Part shown: positions 23,892 to 33,232 of the stretch, one piece after another
How the letters are laid out: each line of letters begins with the position of its first letter
Numbering within the stretch: the stretch's first letter is position 1
Made by a program: the position numbers and the translations under genes
The notes under the pieces: model-generated
The model's input: the letters and a program-made list of their open reading frames with translations, nothing else
Told to the model about the DNA's origin: nothing
Databases searched by the model: none
From: Kofleriaceae bacterium
GTDB lineage: Bacteria; Myxococcota_A; Polyangia; Haliangiales; Haliangiaceae
Assembly (NCBI GenBank): GCA_025357755.1
Contig: JANXOP010000241.1
Location: 1-34,021 of the forward strand
Direction: 5' to 3'
Length of the DNA stretch: 34,021 bases

Positions 23892-25267
23892 GCGAACGCT
23901 CGGGCGAACGCGCGGTGGTTCGCGCTGGTCTCCGAGGTTCCGATCACTGCGAACACGACGCGCGCGAACGCGTTCGCGAATTCGCCCGTCAGGAGCGCCT
24001 TCCAGATCCGCGCGACCATCACCGGATCGTTCCTGAACACGCCGGCGCCCCAGGCGCCGAGCACGAGGGTCTCGACGCGATGCTGGTGCGCGATCGCGAG
24101 CACGAACCGCGCGCGACGCGCGAGCACCGCCTCGAGCTCCGCGACGGTCGTGCCGCGGCCGAGCGCACCCGCATTCGGAGCCGCACACGTGATCACCGAG
24201 GCCAGCACTGGCACCGCGAGCCAGCCGCCGTCGTCATCGCGAAAGAACGGAACCCGTGGCGACCACAGCGCGAGATCGAGGTACAGCAACGACTTCTGGT
24301 GCCGGTTGCGCTCGTAGTGATTCGTTTGGGTGAGCTGGCACGGATAGAGCGCACTCGATCGCGCGAGCGACTCTTCCTGAGCCTGCGCACCGCCGAGAAA
24401 GCCACCGCCCGGATTTCGCGCCGACGCGAAGTTGAGGCACGCGAGGTGGCCGGCCGGCTCGCGCGCGATCCGGATCATCGCCTCGATCGTCGATTCACTC
24501 GTCACGGTGATCGATGTCGTGGTCGCAGCCATGGGCGGTTCGAACGTGACCTCGTCGAGCTCGTACAGCTCGGTCCCGGTCGATGCGGCTTCGATCGCGG
24601 CGGCGAGCTCGATGCGCGCACCCGCGGCGTTCGTGTAGAAGCCGGCCTCGCACGCCTCGAGCGTCTGCTGCGCGATCTTCACCTTCGAGCCGCGCGACCC
24701 GCCACCGCCGACGTGCGAGTTCGACCGCTCGTGCTCGGGAAAGGCGATGTACGCGGGCGGCACGTGCTCGATCAGCCACACGCCGTTCTGCGAGATCGAG
24801 AATGACATGCCCGCGGCCACCATCTCGGCGGCGCGGACCTCGAGGATCACGGGCTTGCCACGCCGACCGCCGACCTTCTTCGCCGTCTCGAGATCCGCGG
24901 TCAGATGGACGTGGTGCCGCTGGCCCTTCAACAGGCCGTGGGTCCGGATGCCCTCCACGAAGCGATCGACCGTGCCGTGATAGAGGACCGCCGGCGGCAC
25001 CGCGGTAGCAAGCTCGAGCTCGACCGCGACCGTGTGGCCCTGGTTCGCGCGGATCTGCGAGCCATCAGGCGACACAGCAAACCGTTGCTTGTCGCTCGTG
25101 GCAACGACCTCGAGGAGCTCCGCACGGGTGAACCGCACGTCGTGCTTTGCGCACGCCGCGAGCAACGCATCGACCGAGGTCCAGCCCGCGCTATCGAGCG
25201 TGATGCCGAAGCTCGCCGGCTGGTGGCGTAGAACGAGAGATAGGAACTTGGAGATCCGAGTAGACAC
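23888..25267 (-). CDS. Fusion: RNA 2'-phosphotransferase (KptA/Tpt1) + PARG-like macrodomain (TIGR02452)
   Basis: 459 aa. Residues 1-178 are KptA/Tpt1: SKFLSLVLRHQP with Arg14 and His15, IRANQGHT with Arg73, LYHGT (95-99), HHVHLT (118-123) and VGGRRGKPVIL with Arg135/136, matching the Arg-His-Arg-Arg catalytic set. Tpt1 removes an RNA 2'-phosphate with NAD+, making ADP-ribose 1'',2''-cyclic phosphate, and some members ADP-ribosylate nucleic acid 5' ends. Residues 190-459 match the TIGR02452/bacterial-PARG family: LNFASARNPGGGFLGGAQAQEE gives GGG (287-289) and QEE (297-299); VLGAWGAGVFRNDP follows near residue 410. The start GTG 25267 has AGAAGGA 6 bases upstream. No frameshift separates the parts. 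A probable cytosolic NAD/RNA enzyme, transcribed alone from an AT-richer leader. Confidence 0.9.
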   Translation of the reverse strand: MSTRISKFLSLVLRHQPASFGITLDSAGWTSVDALLAACAKHDVRFTRAELLEVVATSDKQRFAVSPDGSQIRANQGHTVAVELELATAVPPAVLYHGTVDRFVEGIRTHGLLKGQRHHVHLTADLETAKKVGGRRGKPVILEVRAAEMVAAGMSFSISQNGVWLIEHVPPAYIAFPEHERSNSHVGGGGSRGSKVKIAQQTLEACEAGFYTNAAGARIELAAAIEAASTGTELYELDEVTFEPPMAATTTSITVTSESTIEAMIRIAREPAGHLACLNFASARNPGGGFLGGAQAQEESLARSSALYPCQLTQTNHYERNRHQKSLLYLDLALWSPRVPFFRDDDGGWLAVPVLASVITCAAPNAGALGRGTTVAELEAVLARRARFVLAIAHQHRVETLVLGAWGAGVFRNDPVMVARIWKALLTGEFANAFARVVFAVIGTSETSANHRAFARAFA

Positions 25268-25273
25268 GACACA

Positions 25274-25299
25274 TCCTTCTATTGGTGTTTTATCTACAC
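25274..25299 (-). promoter_or_regulatory. Ribosome site and small dyad upstream of the KptA fusion
   Basis: AGAAGGA (25280-25274, minus strand) is a strong ribosome site for GTG 25267. Just upstream, 25285-25299 reads GTGT-N7-ACAC on the plus strand, within a locally AT-rich stretch (ttttatctacactatcaaa) unlike the surrounding GC-rich DNA. It may be a promoter or operator. The dyad arms are only 4 bp, so this is weak. Confidence 0.4.
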
Positions 25300-25329
25300 T
25301 ATCAAACCGCGGCGCGCCAGCAGAATCGC

Positions 25330-25349
25330 CTCTCCCCGAGAGCCGGCTC
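25330..25349 (-). other. Small hairpins at the end of rodA
   Basis: GAGCCGGCTC (25340-25349) is a 10-base palindrome overlapping the rodA stop. It is followed by a CTCTC/GAGAG stem (25330-25334 with 25338-25342, overlapping the first). The two are mutually exclusive folds. Neither is followed by a T-run on the minus strand, so the end of the mre operon cannot be called an intrinsic terminator. Confidence 0.3.
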
Positions 25350-26526
25350 AGTAGCCGTGCTTGCGGAGCGAGACGTTCGCGACGAGGCCCATCGCGAGGA
25401 AGAACGTCACGAGCGAGCTGCCACCGTAGGAGATGAACGGCAGCGTCACGCCGACGACGGGCGCGAGCCCGAGCACCATCGCGACGTTGACCGCGACATG
25501 CCAGAACGTCATCGCGGCAACACCGATGCAGATCACCGCGCCGATCCGATCACGCGCCGAGAGTGCGACGTTGAGGATCCACACGAGCAGGAACGCGAAG
25601 ATCGCGAGCAGGAACACCGAGCCGACAAAGCCCCACTCCTCGCCCCACACCGAGTACGGAAAGTCCGTCCAGTGCTCGGGCACGAAGTTGAACATGTTCT
25701 GCGTGCCTTCGAGGAAGCCCTTGCCCCAGACCTTGCCGGAGCCGACCGCGTAGATCGATTGCTGGGTGTGCCAGCAGTTGTTCAAGAGGTCGTGATCCAT
25801 CGCGTGACCCGGCACCGAGTTGCAGTCGATGAAGCCGAGGATCCGATCCTTCTGATAGTCGTGCAGCTTCTCCCACAGGATCGGTACGGCGAGTAGCGCC
25901 GCGGTGGTCATGTAGACCATCGGCCACACGCTCGGCATCGCGAGAAAACCGACCGTGACGACGATCAAGAACAGGAGCACGGCGGTGCCGAGATCCGGCT
26001 GCGCCGCGATCAGCACCATCGGACCGACGAGCGCGACGAAGCGCAACGCGAGCATGCGCGCCGTGTAGTGCGCCTGCTCGCCCTGCGCGAAGACGCGTGC
26101 GAGCACGAGGATCGTCATCAACTTGACGAGCTCGCTGGGCTGGATGCCCATGCCGCCGATGTTGAGCCAGCGATACGTCACGCCGTGGGTATCGCCACTC
26201 GCCGGCCTGCCGGTGAGCCGCGCGAGGATCAGCGCCATGAACGCGATGCCGAGGCCGATCCAGGCGAGCCGCACGATCGCGCGATAATCGATCACCGTCA
26301 CGACGACGAAGCCGATCGCGCCGACGATCATCCACTGGACCTGGGTATCGAACTTCGCGTGATGGCGAACGCCGCGGGTTGCCGAGTAGAGGTTCAAGAG
26401 GCCGCACCCGCACAGCGCGAGCATCGTCCCGATCAGGGGCCAGTCGACGGCCGCACGGAACCGGCGCCAGCGCGACATGCCGACGGTGGCTCTCGGGAGT
26501 TCGAGCCCCATACCTTTCGCGCTCAT
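25348..26526 (-). CDS. rodA: RodA, SEDS peptidoglycan glycosyltransferase
   Basis: 392 aa, about ten transmembrane helices. RodA polymerises lipid II glycan strands during elongation together with PBP2. STRGVRHH-like N-terminal NLYSATRGV, WLNIGGMGIQPSELVKLMTI, AAQPDLGTAVLLFLIV and the C-terminal VGVTLPFISYGGSSLVTFFL are SEDS signatures. The PEHWTDFPYSVWGEEWGF segment holds the catalytic-loop Asp region (usually PE.HTDF). A loop with two Cys (FIDCNSVPGHAMDHDLLNNC) before the QQSIYAVGSG stretch is longer than in E. coli. The start ATG 26526 overlaps the mrdA TGA (ATGA); the frame upstream of it is antisense-like. It is the last gene of the mreBCD-mrdA-rodA set. Confidence 0.95.
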   Translation of the reverse strand: MSAKGMGLELPRATVGMSRWRRFRAAVDWPLIGTMLALCGCGLLNLYSATRGVRHHAKFDTQVQWMIVGAIGFVVVTVIDYRAIVRLAWIGLGIAFMALILARLTGRPASGDTHGVTYRWLNIGGMGIQPSELVKLMTILVLARVFAQGEQAHYTARMLALRFVALVGPMVLIAAQPDLGTAVLLFLIVVTVGFLAMPSVWPMVYMTTAALLAVPILWEKLHDYQKDRILGFIDCNSVPGHAMDHDLLNNCWHTQQSIYAVGSGKVWGKGFLEGTQNMFNFVPEHWTDFPYSVWGEEWGFVGSVFLLAIFAFLLVWILNVALSARDRIGAVICIGVAAMTFWHVAVNVAMVLGLAPVVGVTLPFISYGGSSLVTFFLAMGLVANVSLRKHGY

Positions 26527-28487
26527 TGACCGAGGTCTCCCTTCGGAACTTCGGCCTTCGGCAGCCGTCTCACCGGCGGCATGTCGCGCGGCGGAGTCGA
26601 GCTCGGATGGATCTTCGTGAAGTAGCCCTCGAGGATCTGCTTCGCGATCGGCCAGGCAACCTGACCACCTGCCCCACCGTGCTCGGCGAGCACGACGATC
26701 GCGATCTCCGGATCTTCGGCCGGCGCCCAGCCCGCGAACCACGCGTGTGCGGCATTCGGGTTCCAGCGTTCGTGATCCTTCTCGTCCTCTTGCTTGTGGT
26801 GCTTCTTGACCTCGGCGGTGCCGGTCTTGCCGAGCACCGTGATGCCCTCGACATGACCGTGCTCGAACGCGGTGCCGCCGAGCTGGTTCGTGACGAGGTA
26901 CATGCCCTTCTTCCAGGTCTCGAGCGCATCGGGCGGCGTCTTCACCGCGTGCGCGATCTTCGGATCGTAGCCGACGATCAGCCGACCATCGTTCGACTCG
27001 ACGCGCTCGACGATCTGCGGGACATACAGCGTGCCACTGTTCGCGATCGCGGCGTACGCCATCGCCATCTGGACGACCGTGACCTCGACGTCGCCTTGTC
27101 CGATCGAGGCGTTCGTCGCGTAGCCGACCTTGTAGTGGCCGTTCGCCTCGTACCAGGCCTTCGTGGGGATCCGTCCGGCCGAATCGCCGTTGAGGCCGAG
27201 GTTCGTCGGCGAGCCAAAGCCATATTCGCGTGCGACATCGCCGATCCGATCGAGGCCGACGCGCTCCGCGAGCTTCCAGAAGTAGACGTCGCAGGAGTGC
27301 TGGATGGCGGCGAGCAAGTTGATCTTGCCGTGCGTGCCGTGACAGCTGAAGTGCGTACCGGAGAGCTCGTACTCGCCGGTGCAGAACATGTTCTCGTCCT
27401 CGGCGCCCTGTCCGTCCTCGAGCGCGGCGAACGCGGTCGCGAACTTGAAGATCGAGCCCGGCGGATACGTCGCACGCAGCGCCTTGTCGATGAACGGCTT
27501 GCGCGGATCGCTCATCAGCAGCGTGTACTCGGCCTTCGTGAGGTGGCCTGTCATCGTGTTCGGATCGAACGAGGGCTTGCTGACGATCGCGCGGATCTTG
27601 CCGGTCTTGATCTCGACCACGACCACGCCCGCGGCCGGCGTGTGTGACACCGCGCGCTCGGCGAGCTTCTGCAGCTCGCTATCGAGCGTGAGCACCAGGT
27701 TCGCGCCCGGCACCGGATCGATCACGCGCTCGCCCTGGATCAGCGAGGCGGCGGTCTTGTCGTCGAGCTTCGTGCCGCGCGCGTCGACCGCGAACCGCTC
27801 GATGCCCTTCTTGCCGCGCAGATAGTTCTCCCACGCCGATTCGAGGCCGTAGCGACCGACGAGCTCGCTCGGGTCGTAGGCCTGCATGCCGTTCTTGTCG
27901 GCCTCCTCGGCCGTCATCTGGGTCATGTAGCCGATCAGCGAGGCGGCGAGCTCGCCCTGCGGATAGTAGCGATACGGCTCGTGGCGGACCTCGATGCCGG
28001 GCAAGCGCGCCCTCGCCTGCTCGACGAGCGCGGCGCGATCGCGACCTTGATCTTCGAGCACGAGGATCGGGTTCTTCGCGTCGCGCTTCTTGCCGACCTC
28101 GAGGCGCGCGGTGATCGTATCGACCTCGTCCTGGCCGAGGCCGAGCATGCGCGTGAGCTCGGCGAGGGTCGCCGGCGTCAGCGTCTTCGGCGTCGCGTAG
28201 ACATTGAACGCCGGGCGGTTCGCCGCCAGCGGCGTGCCCTTGCGATCGAGGATCTGGCCACGCACCGAAGGCAGGTAGCGCTCCTTCACCACGTTCGACA
28301 CCGTGCGCTCGTAGTAGCTCTCGCCACGCATGACCTGGAGCTGCCACAACCGACCGACGAGCAACGCGAACGCGGCGATCCCGACGAGCGCGACCCAGCG
28401 CAAGCGCCGATGCAGCTCCGGCAAGGCGGCGCCGTAGCTCGTCCCTTGGGTCACCGAGTTCCGGATCGGCGTGTTGCGGATCATCAT
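26523..28487 (-). CDS. mrdA: Penicillin-binding protein 2 (elongation transpeptidase)
   Basis: 654 aa class B PBP that crosslinks peptidoglycan in the elongasome. One N-terminal membrane helix (about 31-50) is followed by the pedestal/dimerisation domain (VRGQILDRKGTPLA from about 75). The transpeptidase motifs are SxxK with Ser345/Lys348 in PPGSIFKFATAF, SCD with Ser398 in QHSCDVYFW, and KTG with Lys554 in LGKTGTAEV. The C-terminal 25 residues are Pro/Arg-rich. Two ATG codons (28487 and 28484) can start it. It begins 22 bases after mreD, and its stop overlaps rodA, so the pair is coupled as in other bacteria. Confidence 0.95.
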   Translation of the reverse strand: MMIRNTPIRNSVTQGTSYGAALPELHRRLRWVALVGIAAFALLVGRLWQLQVMRGESYYERTVSNVVKERYLPSVRGQILDRKGTPLAANRPAFNVYATPKTLTPATLAELTRMLGLGQDEVDTITARLEVGKKRDAKNPILVLEDQGRDRAALVEQARARLPGIEVRHEPYRYYPQGELAASLIGYMTQMTAEEADKNGMQAYDPSELVGRYGLESAWENYLRGKKGIERFAVDARGTKLDDKTAASLIQGERVIDPVPGANLVLTLDSELQKLAERAVSHTPAAGVVVVEIKTGKIRAIVSKPSFDPNTMTGHLTKAEYTLLMSDPRKPFIDKALRATYPPGSIFKFATAFAALEDGQGAEDENMFCTGEYELSGTHFSCHGTHGKINLLAAIQHSCDVYFWKLAERVGLDRIGDVAREYGFGSPTNLGLNGDSAGRIPTKAWYEANGHYKVGYATNASIGQGDVEVTVVQMAMAYAAIANSGTLYVPQIVERVESNDGRLIVGYDPKIAHAVKTPPDALETWKKGMYLVTNQLGGTAFEHGHVEGITVLGKTGTAEVKKHHKQEDEKDHERWNPNAAHAWFAGWAPAEDPEIAIVVLAEHGGAGGQVAWPIAKQILEGYFTKIHPSSTPPRDMPPVRRLPKAEVPKGDLGQ

Positions 28488-28509
28488 CGGATGTCTGCGC
28501 TTCCCGCAC

Positions 28510-29049
28510 TCATGGCGCGAGGCCCTCGAGCGCCGCGTCCCGCTCGCGTGCCGTGCGCGCGTACGCCGCGTCGATCCGGCGGAACATCCGCCACACGACA
28601 GGGCCCACCGCGCCGGTCGCGACCGCGACGAGCGCCAGGTTGCGCAGCTCGACCGCCATGCTCGCGATCGACACGTGATAGATGCCGCGCACGATGATCG
28701 CGACGAGGCCGGCGACGAGTGCCACGAACGCCGAGAACGCGATCGTCATGGTCGTGCCGCGCACGTAGATCCGCTGCTGGATCGCGCGCGCGATCACGCA
28801 GGTCAGCCCGAGTACGAGCGCCATCAACCCCGGAGGAGCGCCCGAGATGAGATCGACGAAGTAGCCGAGCAGCACCGAGCCGCCGACCGCGGGCGTGACG
28901 TTGCGCCGCGCGGTGAGACCCAGATACGCCGCGGTGAGTGCGCCGAGATCAGGCACCGCATCGTGGATCGCCCACGGCATCAAGCGCCACACGGCGCCGA
29001 CGACCACGCACGAGAAGTACGCGACGAGGACGAGCGTGGCCGTCCTCAC
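28510..29049 (-). CDS. mreD: Rod shape-determining protein MreD
   Basis: 179 aa, about five hydrophobic helices (for example ATLVLVAYFSCVVVGAVWRL, LMALVLGLTCVIARAIQQR and MTIAFSAFVALVAGLVAIIV). The position between mreC and mrdA and the size fit MreD, an inner-membrane elongasome part that is poorly conserved in sequence. The GTG start at 29049 overlaps the mreC TGA as GTGA. The C-terminal tail is charged (AAYARTARERDAALEG). The assignment leans on synteny plus topology. Confidence 0.88.
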   Translation of the reverse strand: MRTATLVLVAYFSCVVVGAVWRLMPWAIHDAVPDLGALTAAYLGLTARRNVTPAVGGSVLLGYFVDLISGAPPGLMALVLGLTCVIARAIQQRIYVRGTTMTIAFSAFVALVAGLVAIIVRGIYHVSIASMAVELRNLALVAVATGAVGPVVWRMFRRIDAAYARTARERDAALEGLAP

Positions 29050-29945
29050 AGCGGCTTGCCTCCGAACGCGGGCTCGCTGCGCTTCTTGGTCTTCGCATCG
29101 GGATCCGGCGGCGGCGGCGGCGCGAGTAGCACTTCGACCGCGCGCACGCGCGACACGTCGACCGCGGGCTCGACCTCGACGCGCTGGAACATGCCGTCGT
29201 CGCGCGCGATCTTCGAGACCTTGCCGACGACGAGCCCCGGCGGGAAGCTCGCACCGAGACCGCTCGTCACGATCTCGTCGCCGACCTCGACCTTCGAGGT
29301 TGGACTGGTCTGCTTCTCGAGCCAGCCGATCGTACACGCGTACGAGTCCGGCTTGCCGAGCCCGGTCAACATGCCGCGCCCGCCCGTGCGCGGGATCAAC
29401 ACCTCGATCGACGAGCTCGGATCGCTCATCAAGGTGACATCGGCATAGCCGCCGTAGACCCGATCGACGCGACCGACAGGACCGGTGCCGGTGATCACCG
29501 GCATGCCCGGCGCGACATCGCCTTCGCCGCGATCGAGCCGGATCCGGATCACGCGAAACTGCGGTGACAGGGGCGCGCCGATCACGCGCGCGCCCATCGT
29601 GTCGGCCGGCGTGCGGCGCTTGACGACCGCGAGATCTTCGAGCGCCTCGACATCGAACGCCTTGCGCGTCGTCGCGGCGAGTTGCTTGCGCAGCTTGTCG
29701 TTCTCGTCGCGGAGCTCGCGATTCTCGCTCTCGACACCGACGAGCGCGACGTAGTGACTCCACAACCCGCCGATGCCCTCGACGACCCAGGACACGCCGG
29801 CCTCGAGCGGCGCCGTGATTCGCAAGAACGCGGTGTCCATGCCCGATGCGGTGCCGCGCGCGAGGCTGGCCTTCAACACGAGCGCTGGCAGGAGGACCAG
29901 CAGCCCCGCGAGTGACCAATCGACGAGGCGGCGACGCAGCGTCAT
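29046..29945 (-). CDS. mreC: Rod shape-determining protein MreC
   Basis: 299 aa. A membrane helix (about 11-29) precedes a periplasmic coiled coil (about 72-95, SENRELRDENDKLRKQLAAT) and the two beta domains typical of MreC (VIGAPLSPQFRVIRIRLDRG, GPVGRVDRVYGGYADVTLMS, VEVGDEIVTSGLGASFPPGL). The C-terminus after about residue 265 is a Pro/Lys-rich tail. MreC links MreB to PBP2 and RodA and activates PBP2. It starts 6 bases after mreB and overlaps mreD. Confidence 0.94.
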   Translation of the reverse strand: MTLRRRLVDWSLAGLLVLLPALVLKASLARGTASGMDTAFLRITAPLEAGVSWVVEGIGGLWSHYVALVGVESENRELRDENDKLRKQLAATTRKAFDVEALEDLAVVKRRTPADTMGARVIGAPLSPQFRVIRIRLDRGEGDVAPGMPVITGTGPVGRVDRVYGGYADVTLMSDPSSSIEVLIPRTGGRGMLTGLGKPDSYACTIGWLEKQTSPTSKVEVGDEIVTSGLGASFPPGLVVGKVSKIARDDGMFQRVEVEPAVDVSRVRAVEVLLAPPPPPDPDAKTKKRSEPAFGGKPL

Positions 29946-29951
29946 GGCGAA

Positions 29952-31106
<1,155 letters not shown>

Positions 31107-31153
31107 TCAACGGGAGTGCAATCGCGTGTGAATCGGTCTAGAACACGGCCCGC

Positions 31154-33205
31154 ATGCTCGAACAAATGCGCAAGCAGGGTGCATCGATCTTCGTGTACCT
31201 GATCTTCTGCCTGCTGATCGCGATCTTCGTGATCAACTTCCGGCCGGGTCAGAGTCGCAACGATGACAACGGCTGCCGAGGCACGAGCAACGTCGTGGTC
31301 GCGGTCGATGGTGAAGAGGCCACGCAGACCGCATTCAAGATGGCGTTCTCGAGCCCGTACAACTGGGGCCAGCAGAAGCAGAAGGTCCACATCGCACTCG
31401 AGACGCTGATCCGTCGCGAGCTCCTCGCGAGCGAGGCCGAGAAGCGCGGGTTGATCGTCACCGACGATCTCGTGCTCGACGAGATCAAGAAGGGTAACTT
31501 CTACTCGGCGACGCCACCTCCGCCCGCGCAGGCGCTGCCGCCCGGCAAGGAGAAGCAGACGCTCGCGGTGTTCCGCCCGATCCGCAAGATGATCCAGGGC
31601 GTGTTCGACGAGAACGGGCTGTGGAACCTCAAGGCGTTCACCGCGTTTGTCGCGGCGCTCAACGTCTCGCGCAACGCGTACATCGAGGAGCAGAAGCGCA
31701 GCATCATGGCCGCGATGATGGCCGACATCCTCGAGGAGTCGGTCCAGGTCTCGCGCGAAGAGGCGCTGTCGCAATACATCTACGAGGGTACGACCGTCAC
31801 GTACGACGTCGTCGCGTTCAAGCCCGAGCAGTACCGCTCGCAGATCCGCGCGACCGAGGCCGATGTCGAGCGCTACCTCAAGGACCACGACGCGGACGTC
31901 CAGGCCCGCTACAAGGCGGACGCGCGCACGTACAAGGCGACCAAGCCCGCGATCAAGCTGCGCCAGATCTTCATCGCGAAGGCGGTCGACGCACCGAAGC
32001 CCGCCGAAGGCCCGGGAGCTGGCTCGGGCTCCGGTTCTGCGACGCCCGCACCCGACAAGAAGGCGCCCGTGGCCAAGCCGATCGGGATGCCGATCGACGA
32101 TGCGAAGAAGGCGCTCGAGGCCGTGAAGACGGCCAGCAAAGAGAAGTTCATCGCATCGGCCAAGGAGCTCAACACCGACGATGCGGCGAAGGCTGCGGCT
32201 GGCGATATCGGGTGGCACAGCGTCGAGAACGCTGCGCTTGGCGACAAAATTCTAAACGACGCCGTCAAGGCGTTGAAGCCCGGCGAGATGACCGCGGTGC
32301 TCACGACCGATAAGGGCGCCTTCCTCCTCATGGTCGACGACAAGCGCGAAGGCGACCTGTCGTACGACCAGGTCAAGCGCGAGCTCGGCTGGGAGATGGC
32401 GAAGGATCTGTGGGCCAAGGAAGCGGCGAAGCGTGCCGCGATCGCCGGCCTCGAAGCCGCAAAGGGTAAGAAGCTCGACGACGTGTTCGAGAAGGCAAAG
32501 CCCGAAGGTGGTGGCGGTGGCATCACCCCGGAGCAGCTCCAGCAGCTCCTCGATGATCCGAACACGCCGGAGCAGACGAAGGTCCAGATCCGCAACATGC
32601 TGAACAGCATGGGCGGCGTACACGGCGCCCTCGAGGTGCCGTCGAAGGATGTCCCCGCGGGTTGGTTCGAGGCGCAAGCCGGCGCGGCTGGCTCGGCTGG
32701 CTCGGCTGGCTCGGGTGCGGGATCGGCCACCCCCAAGGCCACGCCCGCTCCGACGGGTCCGGCGCCGGCCGTCGTCGCCTCGAACGACCCGCTGCCGACG
32801 ATCGAGACCGTCAAGGGGCACACCGAGCGGTACTTCGGCAAAGAGCGCACCGCGCAGATGCCCGGCGTCGGTCAGTCGAAGGAGGCGATCGCCGATCTGT
32901 TCGAGAATCTCCAGCCCGGCCAGCTCGGTTCGCGGGTCTACGACACCGACGGTGGGTTCGTGATCCTCCAGCTCGTCCAGCGTCCGCCGGCTCCGCTCGT
33001 CACCGACTTCGACAAGGACGCCGACAAGCGCGTCCACGAGCTGCGCCAGGAGCGCGCCGATGCGTTCCTCGATGTCTGGTTGCGCGACCGCTGCCAGACC
33101 CTCGCGAAGGCGAACAAGATCCATCCGAACGCCGAGCTGCTGCTCGAGCGTGACGATGCGGGCAAGGTACTGCCAGTCACGTACCACCCCTGCATGACGT
33201 TCTAG
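31154..33205 (+). CDS. PpiD-like periplasmic chaperone/peptidyl-prolyl isomerase
   Basis: 683 aa. One N-terminal membrane anchor (about 12-28, FVYLIFCLLIAIFVINF) with the bulk in the periplasm. Residues 45-220 are a SurA-N-like helical chaperone region (ALETLIRRELLASEAEKRGL, VTDDLVLDEI). A parvulin-type unit spans about 266-403 (IKLRQIFIAK, then GDIGWHSVENAALGDKILND and ALKPGEMTAVLTTDKGAFLL). It is interrupted by a Gly/Ser/Pro/Lys-rich linker at about 283-310. A second parvulin-like tail (AIADLFENLQPGQLGSRVYD through GGFVILQLVQR) follows another GSAG-rich linker (about 513-545). The architecture matches PpiD, which helps fold exported proteins at the Sec exit. Isomerase activity is uncertain because the domain is split. 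Confidence 0.85.
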   Translation: MLEQMRKQGASIFVYLIFCLLIAIFVINFRPGQSRNDDNGCRGTSNVVVAVDGEEATQTAFKMAFSSPYNWGQQKQKVHIALETLIRRELLASEAEKRGLIVTDDLVLDEIKKGNFYSATPPPPAQALPPGKEKQTLAVFRPIRKMIQGVFDENGLWNLKAFTAFVAALNVSRNAYIEEQKRSIMAAMMADILEESVQVSREEALSQYIYEGTTVTYDVVAFKPEQYRSQIRATEADVERYLKDHDADVQARYKADARTYKATKPAIKLRQIFIAKAVDAPKPAEGPGAGSGSGSATPAPDKKAPVAKPIGMPIDDAKKALEAVKTASKEKFIASAKELNTDDAAKAAAGDIGWHSVENAALGDKILNDAVKALKPGEMTAVLTTDKGAFLLMVDDKREGDLSYDQVKRELGWEMAKDLWAKEAAKRAAIAGLEAAKGKKLDDVFEKAKPEGGGGGITPEQLQQLLDDPNTPEQTKVQIRNMLNSMGGVHGALEVPSKDVPAGWFEAQAGAAGSAGSAGSGAGSATPKATPAPTGPAPAVVASNDPLPTIETVKGHTERYFGKERTAQMPGVGQSKEAIADLFENLQPGQLGSRVYDTDGGFVILQLVQRPPAPLVTDFDKDADKRVHELRQERADAFLDVWLRDRCQTLAKANKIHPNAELLLERDDAGKVLPVTYHPCMTF

Positions 33206-33232
33206 CAGTTGATCTGCTAACTTCGACGCCAG

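Noticed and set aside
28510..29919. A 469-codon minus frame running through mreC into mreD
   Set aside because: Only its C-terminal part from GTG 29049 is MreD; the upstream part is an out-of-frame reading of mreC.
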